Part shown: positions 26,360 to 34,610 of the stretch, one piece after another
Numbering within the stretch: position 1 is the first letter of the stretch
Layout: each line of letters begins with the position of its first letter
Origin: Streptomyces sp. NRRL WC-3626
Lineage (GTDB): Bacteria; Actinomycetota; Actinomycetes; Streptomycetales; Streptomycetaceae
Length of the DNA stretch: 64,000 nucleotides
Direction of reading: 5' to 3'
Assembly (NCBI RefSeq): GCF_000718785.1
Contig: NZ_JOCA01000015.1
Coordinates: 62,001 to 126,000, forward strand
The notes under the pieces: generated by a model
The model's database searches: none
What the model was told of the DNA's origin: nothing
Seen by the model: the letters and a program-made list of their open reading frames with translations, nothing else
Program-made: the position numbers and the translations under genes

Positions 26360-26471
26360 CAAAATGCCGACGCTGTTCCTCCGGCAGGGAATCCCGGATG
26401 TCACGGATGGTCCGCAGCGGGTGCGGCGACAAGGGCGGTGGGTGAGGCGCACCGCCAGGAGCTGTGGTCAT
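26346..26471 (-). pseudogene. N-terminal remnant of a DUF6247-like partner gene
   Basis: ATG at 26471 with ribosome site ggagggg. 41 codons, containing PLRTIRDIRDSLPEEQRRHFD, which resembles the N-terminus of DUF6247 proteins often paired with PIN or RelE toxins (from memory, not searched). The frame then stops inside the PIN remnant. The two pieces look like a two-gene pair fused by one internal deletion. Confidence 0.45.
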
Positions 26472-26632
26472 CGGCACCCCTCCGCTTGATCAGAACTGTG
26501 TGCTGCCGGTGCGACCACCGTCAGAAGACCCGAGCTTCCCAAGCTCAGGGCTTCGGCCGCCACCGGATACGCAGTGGCCACCTGACGCATGGTTCTGTAG
26601 CTTGCCCCCCATGACCGACAACCAAAGGGGCA

Positions 26633-27055
26633 ATGCCGCGTAGGCGCCCGTCAGCCCTGCGGGCCGAACTCCCTATCCGCCCCTGGAGGCGGCGACGGTA
26701 CCCGTTCATTGATCGCCTTTCAGGATCTTGCATAGCTGACCTGCGTCGGCTAGAGCGGAGCCGCTTCTGGCCCGAAGCCACAGAAGAAGCGTTCTGGCAC
26801 TGGCAGGCCTATGCCCATGGCCCCCTCAGACAACTTGTAGACCCACTCATAGGTACCGATTGCGGCATCCCGGAGTGCGGGTGTTACGGCGCCGGCTTCC
26901 GTGAGCACCTCGAAGCCGTGCTTCACGCACTGCCCAGGAAGAGCGCGCGTGAGTTGCGCGCTCTCGTGTGGGCCCTCGACGGGAAAATTCTGGCAAGGGC
27001 CAAGGTCATCCCGGCTGACAGCCTGGACGTGCCGTGGTGGCAAGGTCAGCTCTAG
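26633..27055 (+). CDS. 140-aa hypothetical protein
   Basis: ATG at 26633 with aaaggggc upstream. Basic, Arg-rich N-terminus, then a globular part with WHWQAYAHGPLRQLVDPLIG, a Cys pair (DCGIPECGCYG), and RELRALVWALDGKILARAKVIP ending WWQGQL. I do not recognise a named family; similar proteins occur on Streptomyces mobile elements by recollection. The Cys cluster might bind zinc. It looks intact. Confidence 0.6.
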   Translation: MPRRRPSALRAELPIRPWRRRRYPFIDRLSGSCIADLRRLERSRFWPEATEEAFWHWQAYAHGPLRQLVDPLIGTDCGIPECGCYGAGFREHLEAVLHALPRKSARELRALVWALDGKILARAKVIPADSLDVPWWQGQL

Positions 27056-27242
27056 GACCACAGGCGGCCGTTCAGGTGAGACCCTCAGCCGTCCCCACGT
27101 CGACAGCCGGCCGCCTATGGACGCTAGTGAACGCCCCTATACAAACCCCACGACCACACCACCACAGTTGGAAAGCATGCGCCCTGAATCAGCACCCACC
27201 CGAAGTCCGTATCGCGATCGCCTGTGACAACGTCTCCCCGCA

Positions 27243-27819
27243 CCTCCCTTGGAACTGGGCGAAGACGCCCTGCGCGCGCTCCGCGGCTCCGTACGGGAGG
27301 GAGGGTGGAACGGCAGTGGGTACGGTTCTTCGTCCTTGTCCGGCCAGGCAATGACGTACGGCGGGCGGTCTCCGGCCCAGTAGTTCAGTTCGAAGGGAAG
27401 CGGTTCGCCGATGTTCTCGATGATGCCGCTGTCCGGCGACAGGCTCAGGGAGCGGACAAGGCGCCCGTCCTCCCACACGGCGAACGCCAGCCAGTCGACG
27501 ACGCTGTGCATGGCGTGCAGGACGAGCCGTCGGCCGGCGCTTGCCGCCACGAGGTGTTCCGGAAGCTGGGAAGGGGCGTCGATCATCACTTCCTGATCAC
27601 CGATGACCTCCACGCCCGGCCAGCTGGTGCGCACACCGTCCCCTCCGGCGGGTACACGCCGTCCCAGAGGTTCGTGCCCCCGCACTGCTCGATCTTCCGG
27701 CCCGGGTAGAGCCGCCGCATCATGGTGACTGTCCGGTCTAGGCCCGCCTACCTCACGCGCAGCGGCAACCCAGGCACGTCGCCGTCCGCGTACACCAGCA
27801 GCCCCGTCTTGGCTCCCAA
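27243..27819 (-). pseudogene. broken DUF6928-like gene (copy 2) with stop, frameshift and inverted tail
   Basis: From a TTG at 27819 the frame reads LGAKTGLLVYADGDVPG, then hits TAG at 27748-27750. It continues in frame (LDRTVTMMRRLYPG) and is later shifted before SWPGVEVIGDQEVMIDAP, after which it runs to YPLPFHP at about 27302. The expected C-terminal continuation, PLELGEDALRAL, is found on the opposite strand at 27243-27281, implying a short inversion. Certainly non-functional. Copy 1 lies 3.6 kb away. Confidence 0.65.
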
Positions 27820-28023
27820 AGCCCCTCCCCAGAGCGTTACGCCTGACAGTGGGCGCACCCTAGCCACCCGCACTGACAAGCCGGCTCAACCCACCTGCCC
27901 GACTGGGCCGTCTCTGGGCCGGCCGAGGCTGCTCGACAATGGCCGACGACGACCAATGACGGCCACCAGGCGCACGCTCCCATCGCCCCTGACCAGCAAA
28001 AACCCTGCTCCCCCAAGACCCCC
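27820..28023. other. no gene seen, island right end
   Basis: About 200 bp with no supported gene. The last codons before the right repeat read ...PKTPGKKK-stop and imitate the end of gpmA. Confidence 0.5.
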
Positions 28024-28037
28024 GGCAAGAAGAAGTA
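28024..28037. repeat. right attachment-site repeat
   Basis: Exact copy of GGCAAGAAGAAGTA from the gpmA 3' end, followed by G (TAG stop) instead of A (TAA). Confidence 0.65.
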
Positions 28038-28048
28038 GCTTGCTCCAC

Positions 28049-28087
28049 AGCGCCCCCCGTCCGCGTTCCGCGCTGGTGGGGGGCGCT
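28049..28087 (+). terminator. terminator beyond the right att repeat, probably the original gpmA terminator
   Basis: 10-bp perfect stem (AGCGCCCCCC/GGGGGGCGCT) followed by a T5 run. It sits 11 bp after the duplicated gpmA end, where the native terminator would be before integration. Confidence 0.8.
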
Positions 28088-28145
28088 TTTTGGTGGGGTG
28101 GGTCTGGGCTAGCCTCGGGGGAGGTCAGTCGTGGAGGATGTGTTC

Positions 28146-28970
28146 ATGCCCGGTTACGACAGTTCGAGGTCCCGGCTGCGGTTGGCCGATCGTCATGTGC
28201 GGGTGATCGCCCGGCTCGCCGAGAGGGAGACGCCGAGCCCTGAGCTGTTCCCCTCGCTCGGGGAGCTGCAGGAGCTCGGGCTGGTCGGTGAGGAGGGGGA
28301 ACTCTCGCCGCTGCTGCGGGAGTTGGTGGAGACTCTTGCCGCTCCCGTGCTCAACATCAGCGTCGAGATCACCGGCGAGGCCGGTCCCGTGCACCACGGT
28401 GTCGTCGTCGGGGCGAACACGGTGATCGCGCACGAGGGCTGGCCGGGTGACGAGGAGTCGGAGTACATCCCCGTCGAGCCCAGCACCCTTGTCTTCGAAC
28501 TCGCCCGCATGGTGTCTCTGCGGCGCGGCGGTGAGGAGCAGCCGGCGGCGGACCGTGTCGTGTCGACCGTGAAAGCGCTGGACGCCGCCTTCGCGGGGCT
28601 GGACGCTCCGTCCGGCGATGCCGGGCAGGACCGGGACACGGTGCACAAGGCCGTCACCGACGCCGGTACCTCCGGGGAGTCGGCGGACACCCTGACGGAG
28701 CTGATCCTCGCCCTGAACTCGTACTGGCGTGTCACCGTCGCCTGGGACGGGGAGCACGACGGCGGCCACGCGCCGATGTTCCGCAGCCTCGCGGTCTGGG
28801 ACTGCGGCTCCCGGGGCTACTGGATCCGTGAGCAGCCGGAGGAGCCGATCCTGCCCGGCCAGGTCACACCCGACAGTCCGCTGGAGCTGGTGCGGTCGGA
28901 CGCCGGGGAGGTCTGGCGGAAGCTGACCGGCCTCATTCCGGAGAAGGCGGAGCTGGGTTCGCGGGCCTGA
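28146..28970 (+). CDS. hypothetical protein, possibly ESX/type VII-associated
   Basis: A 274-aa soluble protein. The ATG at 28146 has a GGAGG site 7 nt upstream. The C-terminal third has FRSLAVWDCGSRGYWIREQPEE. Overall shape and context (beside a 463-aa protein with WXG-neighbour features) recall EspG-like secretion accessory proteins, but this is weak. No catalytic motif is seen. First backbone gene to the right of the island. Confidence 0.6.
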   Translation: MPGYDSSRSRLRLADRHVRVIARLAERETPSPELFPSLGELQELGLVGEEGELSPLLRELVETLAAPVLNISVEITGEAGPVHHGVVVGANTVIAHEGWPGDEESEYIPVEPSTLVFELARMVSLRRGGEEQPAADRVVSTVKALDAAFAGLDAPSGDAGQDRDTVHKAVTDAGTSGESADTLTELILALNSYWRVTVAWDGEHDGGHAPMFRSLAVWDCGSRGYWIREQPEEPILPGQVTPDSPLELVRSDAGEVWRKLTGLIPEKAELGSRA

Positions 28971-29016
28971 GAGGGCCTGGGCGAGCCTGAGAGGGCCTGA
29001 GAGGGCCTGAGAGGGG
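28964..29016. repeat. 11-bp tandem repeat between convergent genes
   Basis: Four to five copies of GCCTGAGAGGG, one degenerate, fill the gap between the stops at 28970 and 29023. Confidence 0.8.
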
Positions 29017-29022
29017 TCGCCG

Positions 29023-29625
29023 CTACTCCGCCCGGTCCGAGAAGTGCTGCATCAGGGCGAAGGGGGACGACAGCGCCGCGCCGGTCAGGGTGAGGACGTC
29101 GGTGTCCACCTCCTCCAGCACGATGGCGATGGCGAGGTCCACGGCGTCCACCGGGCCGGTGGCCGTGCAGGCTCTGGCGAGATCGGCCGGGGGGATCTGC
29201 CGGCCGAGGGCGACCGAGATCCGGACGCCCTCTCGCTCCAGGACGTTCGCCTTGCCCAGGCCCTCGGAGGAGTAGACGTACTCCCGGCCGTCGTAGGCGA
29301 TGCGCAGGACCCGGTCATCGCGCTTCAGGGCCTTGGCGTTGAAGCGCAGCTTCGCGTTCCGGCCGTCGAGGGTGAGTTCGGCCTTGAACAGCGACGGCTG
29401 TCCCGACCGGCGCTTGCCGCGGAAGACCGTCTCCGGGAAGGCGGGACCGCTCAGCCGGGCGGTGTCCATTCCCTTGGCGAGCGGCCGGTGGAGCGGGCAG
29501 CGCTCGACGGTGACGGAGCCGAAGTGTCCGACCTCCCCCTTGAGTCCGGCCGTCGGCAGCTCCTTCTTGGGGGTGTGCTTGTACGGCAGCAGCTCGAATT
29601 CCAAGGACTCGGTACTCGTTCCCAT
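29023..29625 (-). CDS. hypothetical protein
   Basis: A 200-aa protein with no transmembrane segment. ATG at 29625 preceded by GGAGGGG. Contains an immunoglobulin/PH-like alternating beta pattern (LRFNAKALKRDDRVLRIAYDGREYVYSS) and a helical C-terminus. It starts 31 bp after the 463-aa gene and is probably co-transcribed with it. Family not recognised. Confidence 0.65.
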   Translation of the reverse strand: MGTSTESLEFELLPYKHTPKKELPTAGLKGEVGHFGSVTVERCPLHRPLAKGMDTARLSGPAFPETVFRGKRRSGQPSLFKAELTLDGRNAKLRFNAKALKRDDRVLRIAYDGREYVYSSEGLGKANVLEREGVRISVALGRQIPPADLARACTATGPVDAVDLAIAIVLEEVDTDVLTLTGAALSSPFALMQHFSDRAE

Positions 29626-29656
29626 GGTGGCCAAGCCCCTCCTCTCTCGCGTGGTG

Positions 29657-31048
29657 CTAGTCGAACGGGTTGAGCGCGCTGCCCAGTTTTTTGGCGCCGT
29701 CGGCGATCTCGTTGCCGAGGTCGCTCGCCTTGTCGCCCACCCACTCGGCGGCCTTGTCGGCGCCCTCCGTGATGTCGTCCCAGTGCTCGACGACCTTCAG
29801 GCCGCCGTAGACGAGGCCGGTACCGACGGCGAGGCCGATGGTGACCGGGTTGGGGGCGACCATCGCCGCGGTGAGGGAGGCGTTGAAGCCGACCTCGGCG
29901 TAGTTGGCCAGGTAGCCGGCCTTGCTCTTCTCCCACTCCTTGGCGTGGTCCATGGTGGCGATGTTGGCGACGGAGAACGCCGTCGCGCCCGCGGAGCCGA
30001 CGATGCCGGCTCCGCGCCAGAGTCCGGCGGTCTTCGCCGCCGCGCTGAACCCGCCGGCCTTGCCGACCGTCAACAGGCTGGCCTGACCCGCGCGGGTGAC
30101 CGCCTGGCCGGAGTGGGTCAGTCCGCCGTACATGCGGGCCATGTCGTCGGAGCCGGCGAAGAAGTTGATGGCCTGGTTGGGGGTGAAGCCCAGGATCTTG
30201 GCGTTCATGAAGCCGCGTCCGCGCAGCGCGTCCCAGCCGCCGCCCCAGCGGTCGCCCAGGAAGCCCGAGCTGAAGGGCACGTTGGCGACCCGCTGGTACC
30301 GCGGGCTCCGGGAGGCCATGTTGCCGAGCTGGCCGGGGAGCCAGCTGCCGGGGGCGGACAGCGAGCGGATCGGCGGGTTGTAGCTGCCGAGTTTGGTGCC
30401 GGCCCAGCGCATGATGGGGTTGCTGCCGGCCGCGGTCCAGCGTGCCGCGAGGGCGTCCTTCATCGGGCCGAGTCTGCCCGTCTTCACCGCGTTGCCCAGC
30501 AGGATCTTGGTCCCCGAGAAGCCGCTCGCCAGTGAGACCTGGCCCGCGGCCACCACGTTGAACGCGTCGCTGCCGAACTTGATCATCTCGGTGAGGGTCT
30601 CTTCGTGCGGCTCCAGGCCCGGGATCTTCGACAGCGCGTGCGCCTCGAGCCGTGCGACCCAGTCGCCGAGCTTCTCGCCCGGCTGTCGCGCCAGGTCCTT
30701 CGCGTTCGGGTCGCCGCTCGCCGCCACCGAGTTGGCGAGCAGCAGGGTCTCCGGTTTGATCCCCTCGCCCTGGTACGTCTCCAGGTCCTTCGCCGTGAAG
30801 CCGGCCCACAGCAGCCCCGCCAGCGGGTCGCCGTTCTCCAGCCGCAGGAGGACCGCGCGTTTACGCAGGTCCTTCGCCTCGTCGCGGGTCCAGGGGCGCA
30901 TCGGCTTCAGCGGTGCCAGATGCCCGCTCACTCCCAGCCCGGCCGCTCGCGTGAATGCCTCGTCGAGGCGGTCCTCCACACCACCGCGCCCGTCCAGGAG
31001 TTTCGCCAACTGCTCCAGATCCTCGGGATTCGCCCCCCGAAACGACAT
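29657..31048 (-). CDS. hypothetical protein with Ala/Gly-rich central helices
   Basis: A 463-aa protein. The N-terminal ~60 residues (FRGANPEDLEQLAKLLDGRGGVEDRLDEAF) look like the helical WXG100-related start of type VII substrates. The middle is weakly hydrophobic with many small residues. The C-terminus has VTIGLAVGTGLVYGGLKVV and an amphipathic end. I infer a secreted or membrane-associated protein of a type VII-like context. No toxin domain is visible. ATG at 31048 chosen over an upstream TTG. Confidence 0.65.
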   Translation of the reverse strand: MSFRGANPEDLEQLAKLLDGRGGVEDRLDEAFTRAAGLGVSGHLAPLKPMRPWTRDEAKDLRKRAVLLRLENGDPLAGLLWAGFTAKDLETYQGEGIKPETLLLANSVAASGDPNAKDLARQPGEKLGDWVARLEAHALSKIPGLEPHEETLTEMIKFGSDAFNVVAAGQVSLASGFSGTKILLGNAVKTGRLGPMKDALAARWTAAGSNPIMRWAGTKLGSYNPPIRSLSAPGSWLPGQLGNMASRSPRYQRVANVPFSSGFLGDRWGGGWDALRGRGFMNAKILGFTPNQAINFFAGSDDMARMYGGLTHSGQAVTRAGQASLLTVGKAGGFSAAAKTAGLWRGAGIVGSAGATAFSVANIATMDHAKEWEKSKAGYLANYAEVGFNASLTAAMVAPNPVTIGLAVGTGLVYGGLKVVEHWDDITEGADKAAEWVGDKASDLGNEIADGAKKLGSALNPFD

Positions 31049-31254
31049 GACCGCCCCGTCCCTCGACAACCGGCCTTGGCCTCGGCCGCTCGCGGCTCAG
31101 GATAGGCGCTCGAGGCAACCCATGGCTGTTGTGAACGCATCACGCATGCCATGGCTCCCCGAAGAACGGTTTGCCGAGTCGGCAAGCCCGCTCGGGCTTT
31201 CGACGCCGGCGTCCGCATCATCGGCGTACGACCACCGCACCCGGAGGAGGGCGC

Positions 31255-32229
31255 ATGAACAGCAACGCCACGGAGATCACGCACCGGCTGGTGCCCTCGG
31301 CCGCCGGGCGGGTCCATCTCGTGGAGCAGGGGGCCGGGCCGCTCGTGCTGCTCGTGCACGGGTTTCCGGAGTCCTGGTACTCGTGGCGGCATCAGCTGCC
31401 GGTACTCGCGGCGGCGGGGTACCGCGCGGTCGCGATCGATGTGCGCGGATACGGCCGCTCGTCCCGGCCCGCCGCGACGGAGGCGTACCGGATGCTCGAC
31501 CTCGTGGAGGACAACGTCGCCGTCGTGCGCGCCCTCGGCGAGGAGTCCGCGGTCGTCGTCGGGCACGACTGGGGGGCGAACATCGCCGCGAACTCCGCGC
31601 TGGTCCGGCCGGACGTGTTCCGCGCGGTGGGGCTGCTGAGCGTTCCGTACACCCCGCGCGGCGGCCCCCGGCCCACGGACATCTTCGCCCGGATGGGCGG
31701 GGACGAGGAGTTCTACGTCTCGTACTTCCAGGAGCCGGGCCGTGCCGAGGCGGAGATCGAGCCGGATGTACGGGGCTGGCTCGCGGGGTTCTACGCGGCG
31801 CTGTCCGCCGGCACCATGCCCGCGCCCGGCGCCCCGGATCCGCACTTCGTCGGCAAGGGCGGGACACTGCGCGACCGGTTCCCGAAGGGAGGGCTGCCCG
31901 GCTGGCTGAGCGAGCACGATCTCGACGTGTACGCCGGGGAGTTCGAGCGGACGGGGCTCACGGGGGCGCTCAACCGCTATCGCAGCATGGACCGCGACTG
32001 GGAGGACCTCGCCGGCTTCGACGGTGCCCCGATCAGCCTGCCGTCCCTGTTCATCGGCGGCGGCCTGGACGCCTCCACGACCTGGCTGGCCGACGCGATC
32101 GAGGCGTACCCGGTCACCCTGCCGGGACTGGTCTCCTCCCACCTCCTCGACGGCTGCGGCCACTGGATCCAGCAGGAGCGCCCCGACGACGTCAACCGCA
32201 TCCTCGTCGACTGGCTGGCCGCGCTCTGA
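31255..32229 (+). CDS. alpha/beta hydrolase, epoxide hydrolase type
   Basis: A 324-aa hydrolase. The oxyanion-hole motif is HGFPESWYSW, the nucleophile Asp is in VGHDWGAN, and the catalytic His is in GCGHWIQQE. The Asp nucleophile and HGxP fit soluble epoxide hydrolases, which open epoxides to diols. The ATG at 31255 follows ccggaggagg. Monocistronic. The physiological substrate is unknown. Confidence 0.85.
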   Translation: MNSNATEITHRLVPSAAGRVHLVEQGAGPLVLLVHGFPESWYSWRHQLPVLAAAGYRAVAIDVRGYGRSSRPAATEAYRMLDLVEDNVAVVRALGEESAVVVGHDWGANIAANSALVRPDVFRAVGLLSVPYTPRGGPRPTDIFARMGGDEEFYVSYFQEPGRAEAEIEPDVRGWLAGFYAALSAGTMPAPGAPDPHFVGKGGTLRDRFPKGGLPGWLSEHDLDVYAGEFERTGLTGALNRYRSMDRDWEDLAGFDGAPISLPSLFIGGGLDASTTWLADAIEAYPVTLPGLVSSHLLDGCGHWIQQERPDDVNRILVDWLAAL

Positions 32230-32544
32230 CGGCCTCGCGTCCCGTGCACCGGGTATCCCCCTGCGGGGAGGACGCCATGAGAGGACCGCGCTCACCGCGC
32301 CGCGGAAGCGAGGACGCGGTCGGCCTCGGCGAGCGCGTGGCGCGGCAGGGATACGGATCGGGCGCGGACATGCCGGCCTGCCGCACAACCCCGCGCAGGG
32401 GGCCTGGCGAAGAGCGCGACACCACCGGTCGTGGGGAGTCCGCCTCCGCCAGGCCGTTTCACCGGCCGTCACCGCGCGGGGTCCGTCACCGCGCCGGGGT
32501 CCGTCACCGCGCCGGGGTCCGTCACCGCGCCGCGCCGGGGTCCG
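32230..32544. repeat. intergenic region with 18-bp tandem repeat
   Basis: 315 bp. From 32466 to about 32548 an 18-bp unit (GTCCGTCACCGCGCCGGG) is repeated about four times, running into the last codons of the FG-GAP gene. An ATG at 32277 with a GGGGAGGA site opens a 92-codon frame through the repeats, but its composition and repeated GVRHRA make a real gene doubtful. Confidence 0.65.
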
Positions 32545-33996
32545 TCAGTGCGTGAAGGGGCCGGACAGCGACTTGTACGTCATCTTGAGGGTGTTCACCG
32601 TGAAGGTCTTCGAGCCCGAGCCGGTGGTACCGGAGGCCGTGCCCTTCAGCAGGTGGATCATGCCGTGGCGGCTGCTGTCCAGCCAGTCGTTGGTGTCGAT
32701 GAGCAGGTCGGAGCGGCCGTCGCGGGTGTAGTCCGCGAGCTTGACGCTCCAGCCGACGTAGTCGTCGTCCTCGATGCCGCCCGCGACTCCGGAGGTGTTC
32801 TGGTCGTACGCCTTGGCTCCGGTGCCGGACAGGCCTCCCGCGCGGCCCAGCAGCACGGTGACCATGCCCGCGTCGCGCTTGCCCACGAGGTCCTCGCCGG
32901 GGGCGCCGACGGCGAGGTCGGCGTAGCCGTCGCCGTTGACGTCGCCCGCCGAGACGGAGGCGCCGAAGTGGTCGTCGTCCTCCGAACCGCCGGGCACGCC
33001 CGCGGTGTTCTGCGTGAACTTCACGGGCTTGCGCGCGGTGTTCGGGCCGGAGGGGCCGCCGTAGTGGACCGTGACGTATCCCCGCCCGTTGTCCGGGTTC
33101 TCGTAGCCGCGTCCGATGGCGAGGTCGCCGTACCCGTCCTTGTCGAAGTCGCCGACGGTGGTGACGGTACCGCCGCCGACCTGATGGCCGAGGTCGTCCG
33201 GTACGCGCAGCTGACCGGCCAGCCGGGCGAAGCCCGCGCCTCCGCGGTGGAAGAAGGCACCCATGGCACCGTCGTCGTCCCCGAGGTCGGAGCCGAGGAC
33301 GTACAGGTCCGTGGCGGCGTCCGCCGTGACCCGGCCCGTGGCGAGCTGGGAGGCGTGCAGGTACTCATAGTCCTCGCCGAGGCTCTGCCAGCCGGCCTTG
33401 CCTCCGCTGCGGGTGAACGGGCCTTCGAACAGGATCGCTCCGGCCCGGCTGTGGCTGACCGCCGCGAGGTCCTGGTCGCCGTCGCCGTCGAAGTCACCCG
33501 CCACGACGTCCTCACCGAACGAGTCGCCCGAGCCCGCGTACTCCGGCGCGATGGGCGAGTGGAAGACGGTGCCGGAGCCCAGGCCCTTCGACCCGCCCCA
33601 CACGACGGTCAGTCCGCCGCGCATCTGGATGTCGCCGACGGCCTCACCCGGCGAGGCGACGACCAGATCGGCGTAACCGTCACGGTCGAGGTCGGCGCTC
33701 GTCGCGGCGAAGCCCCACTGGTCACCCTCCTCCACCGCGCCCGGGATGCCCGCCGAGTCCTGGTGGATGACCTGGACGCGCGTGCCCGGGCCGCTCGACG
33801 TTCCGTACACGACCGTGACGCGGCCGTCCTTGCCGTGCGTCCCGCCCAGCATGACCAGATCGCGGTAGCCGTCGCCGTTGAAGTCGTCGGCGAGCCCGGA
33901 GGGCGCCGCGGACGCCGTGGGGGCCATGAGGAGCGGGGTGCACAGGGCCGTCGCGAGTGCCGCCGAGGCGGCGAGGACGGTGCGTGAGGATCGCAT
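32545..33996 (-). CDS. secreted FG-GAP repeat protein
   Basis: A 483-aa exported protein: signal peptide to about residue 31 (TASAAP), then seven or so FG-GAP/integrin-alpha-like blades with DxDxDGxxD calcium loops (DFNGDGYRDLV, DLDRDGYADLV, DFDGDGDQDLA, DFDKDGYGDLA, DVNGDGYADLA). It should form a beta-propeller outside the cell. Ligand unknown. ATG at 33996 chosen because it starts the signal peptide. Confidence 0.87.
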   Translation of the reverse strand: MRSSRTVLAASAALATALCTPLLMAPTASAAPSGLADDFNGDGYRDLVMLGGTHGKDGRVTVVYGTSSGPGTRVQVIHQDSAGIPGAVEEGDQWGFAATSADLDRDGYADLVVASPGEAVGDIQMRGGLTVVWGGSKGLGSGTVFHSPIAPEYAGSGDSFGEDVVAGDFDGDGDQDLAAVSHSRAGAILFEGPFTRSGGKAGWQSLGEDYEYLHASQLATGRVTADAATDLYVLGSDLGDDDGAMGAFFHRGGAGFARLAGQLRVPDDLGHQVGGGTVTTVGDFDKDGYGDLAIGRGYENPDNGRGYVTVHYGGPSGPNTARKPVKFTQNTAGVPGGSEDDDHFGASVSAGDVNGDGYADLAVGAPGEDLVGKRDAGMVTVLLGRAGGLSGTGAKAYDQNTSGVAGGIEDDDYVGWSVKLADYTRDGRSDLLIDTNDWLDSSRHGMIHLLKGTASGTTGSGSKTFTVNTLKMTYKSLSGPFTH

Positions 33997-34144
33997 GGTT
34001 CTCCGAGGTCCCGGAAGCGTCCTGTGGACGGGACGCTTGAACTGGGACCTTGGACGCCCGCGGAGCCTCAATGGTTGTACGCCGACGCTCCCGTCTTTCC
34101 GTCCTCTTCGGCATCACGGCGGGACGCCCCGGCCCGGCCGGCGC

Positions 34145-34561
34145 TCACGGGTGCATCCGCGCGCCCTTGAGGATCTTGTCCACCGCGTTCTTCGGGCCGT
34201 GGACCGCGAGGCCCACCAGGTCCAGGTCCGTCGTGGGTACGGCGCGGACCGCCGCTCGGTTGGCCTCGTCGTGGCCCGTGGTGAAGAGGTCGGAGGTGAA
34301 GACCGCTCGGGGGAGGGAGCGGGTGAGGGTGCGGGTGTGGGCCGACCGCAGGACTTCCTTCGGGCCCTGGAAGACCAGGACGGGCTGGCGGAACATCGGC
34401 AGGTACGGCACCGCGTCCGCGTCCGCGTAGGGCTCCCCGATCAGCTCGGGGAGCTCGGTGCCCAGGCCGCTGACCAGGAACGCGGTGACGTTGAGGCGCT
34501 GCCAGGGTTCCAGGTCCTCACGCAGCAGTACGGCGATCTTCGTGTCGAAGCGAGTGCTCAT
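34145..34561 (-). CDS. DUF2000 family protein
   Basis: A 138-aa protein (STRFDTKIAVLLREDLEPWQRLNVTAFLVSGL) typical of DUF2000, a small alpha/beta fold of unknown function with a C-terminal DLVGLAVHGPKNAVDKILKGA. It is divergent from an AraC regulator 49 bp away, a recurring pairing, so the regulator probably controls it. Confidence 0.8.
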   Translation of the reverse strand: MSTRFDTKIAVLLREDLEPWQRLNVTAFLVSGLGTELPELIGEPYADADAVPYLPMFRQPVLVFQGPKEVLRSAHTRTLTRSLPRAVFTSDLFTTGHDEANRAAVRAVPTTDLDLVGLAVHGPKNAVDKILKGARMHP

Positions 34562-34598
34562 GGGATGAGACTGCCGATCGGGCCGGGGCCGCGTCTTG

Positions 34599-34604
34599 TA
34601 CGTT
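34599..34604 (+). promoter_or_regulatory. -10 element of leaderless AraC gene
   Basis: TACGTT lies six bases before the ATG at 34611. A TAnnnT box at that distance places the transcription start at or next to the start codon. Confidence 0.5.
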
Positions 34605-34610
34605 GTTTGC

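Larger units (their letters stand above)
20832..28037. mobile_element. decayed integrative element inserted at the 3' end of gpmA
   Basis: The left edge is the gpmA 3' end. The right edge repeats 14 bp of it exactly (GGCAAGAAGAAGTA at 20832-20845 and 28024-28037), again encoding Gly-Lys-Lys-Lys-stop. An integrase catalytic remnant lies 750 bp inside the left edge. Contents are accessory genes (MFS pump, toxin-antitoxin, small hypotheticals) and broken genes; composition is visibly less GC-biased than the flanks. No replication (Rep) or transfer (FtsK-like Tra) gene remains. This is inferred as a defective AICE- or prophage-type island, possibly built from more than one insertion. Confidence 0.7.

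Noticed and set aside
32466..32548. CRISPR array
   Set aside because: The 18-bp units are contiguous with no spacers and no cas genes occur nearby. A simple tandem repeat.
32277..32555. 92-codon gene with ribosome site
   Set aside because: The frame crosses tandem repeats, encodes a repetitive Arg/Pro-rich sequence, and runs into the FG-GAP gene end without support.
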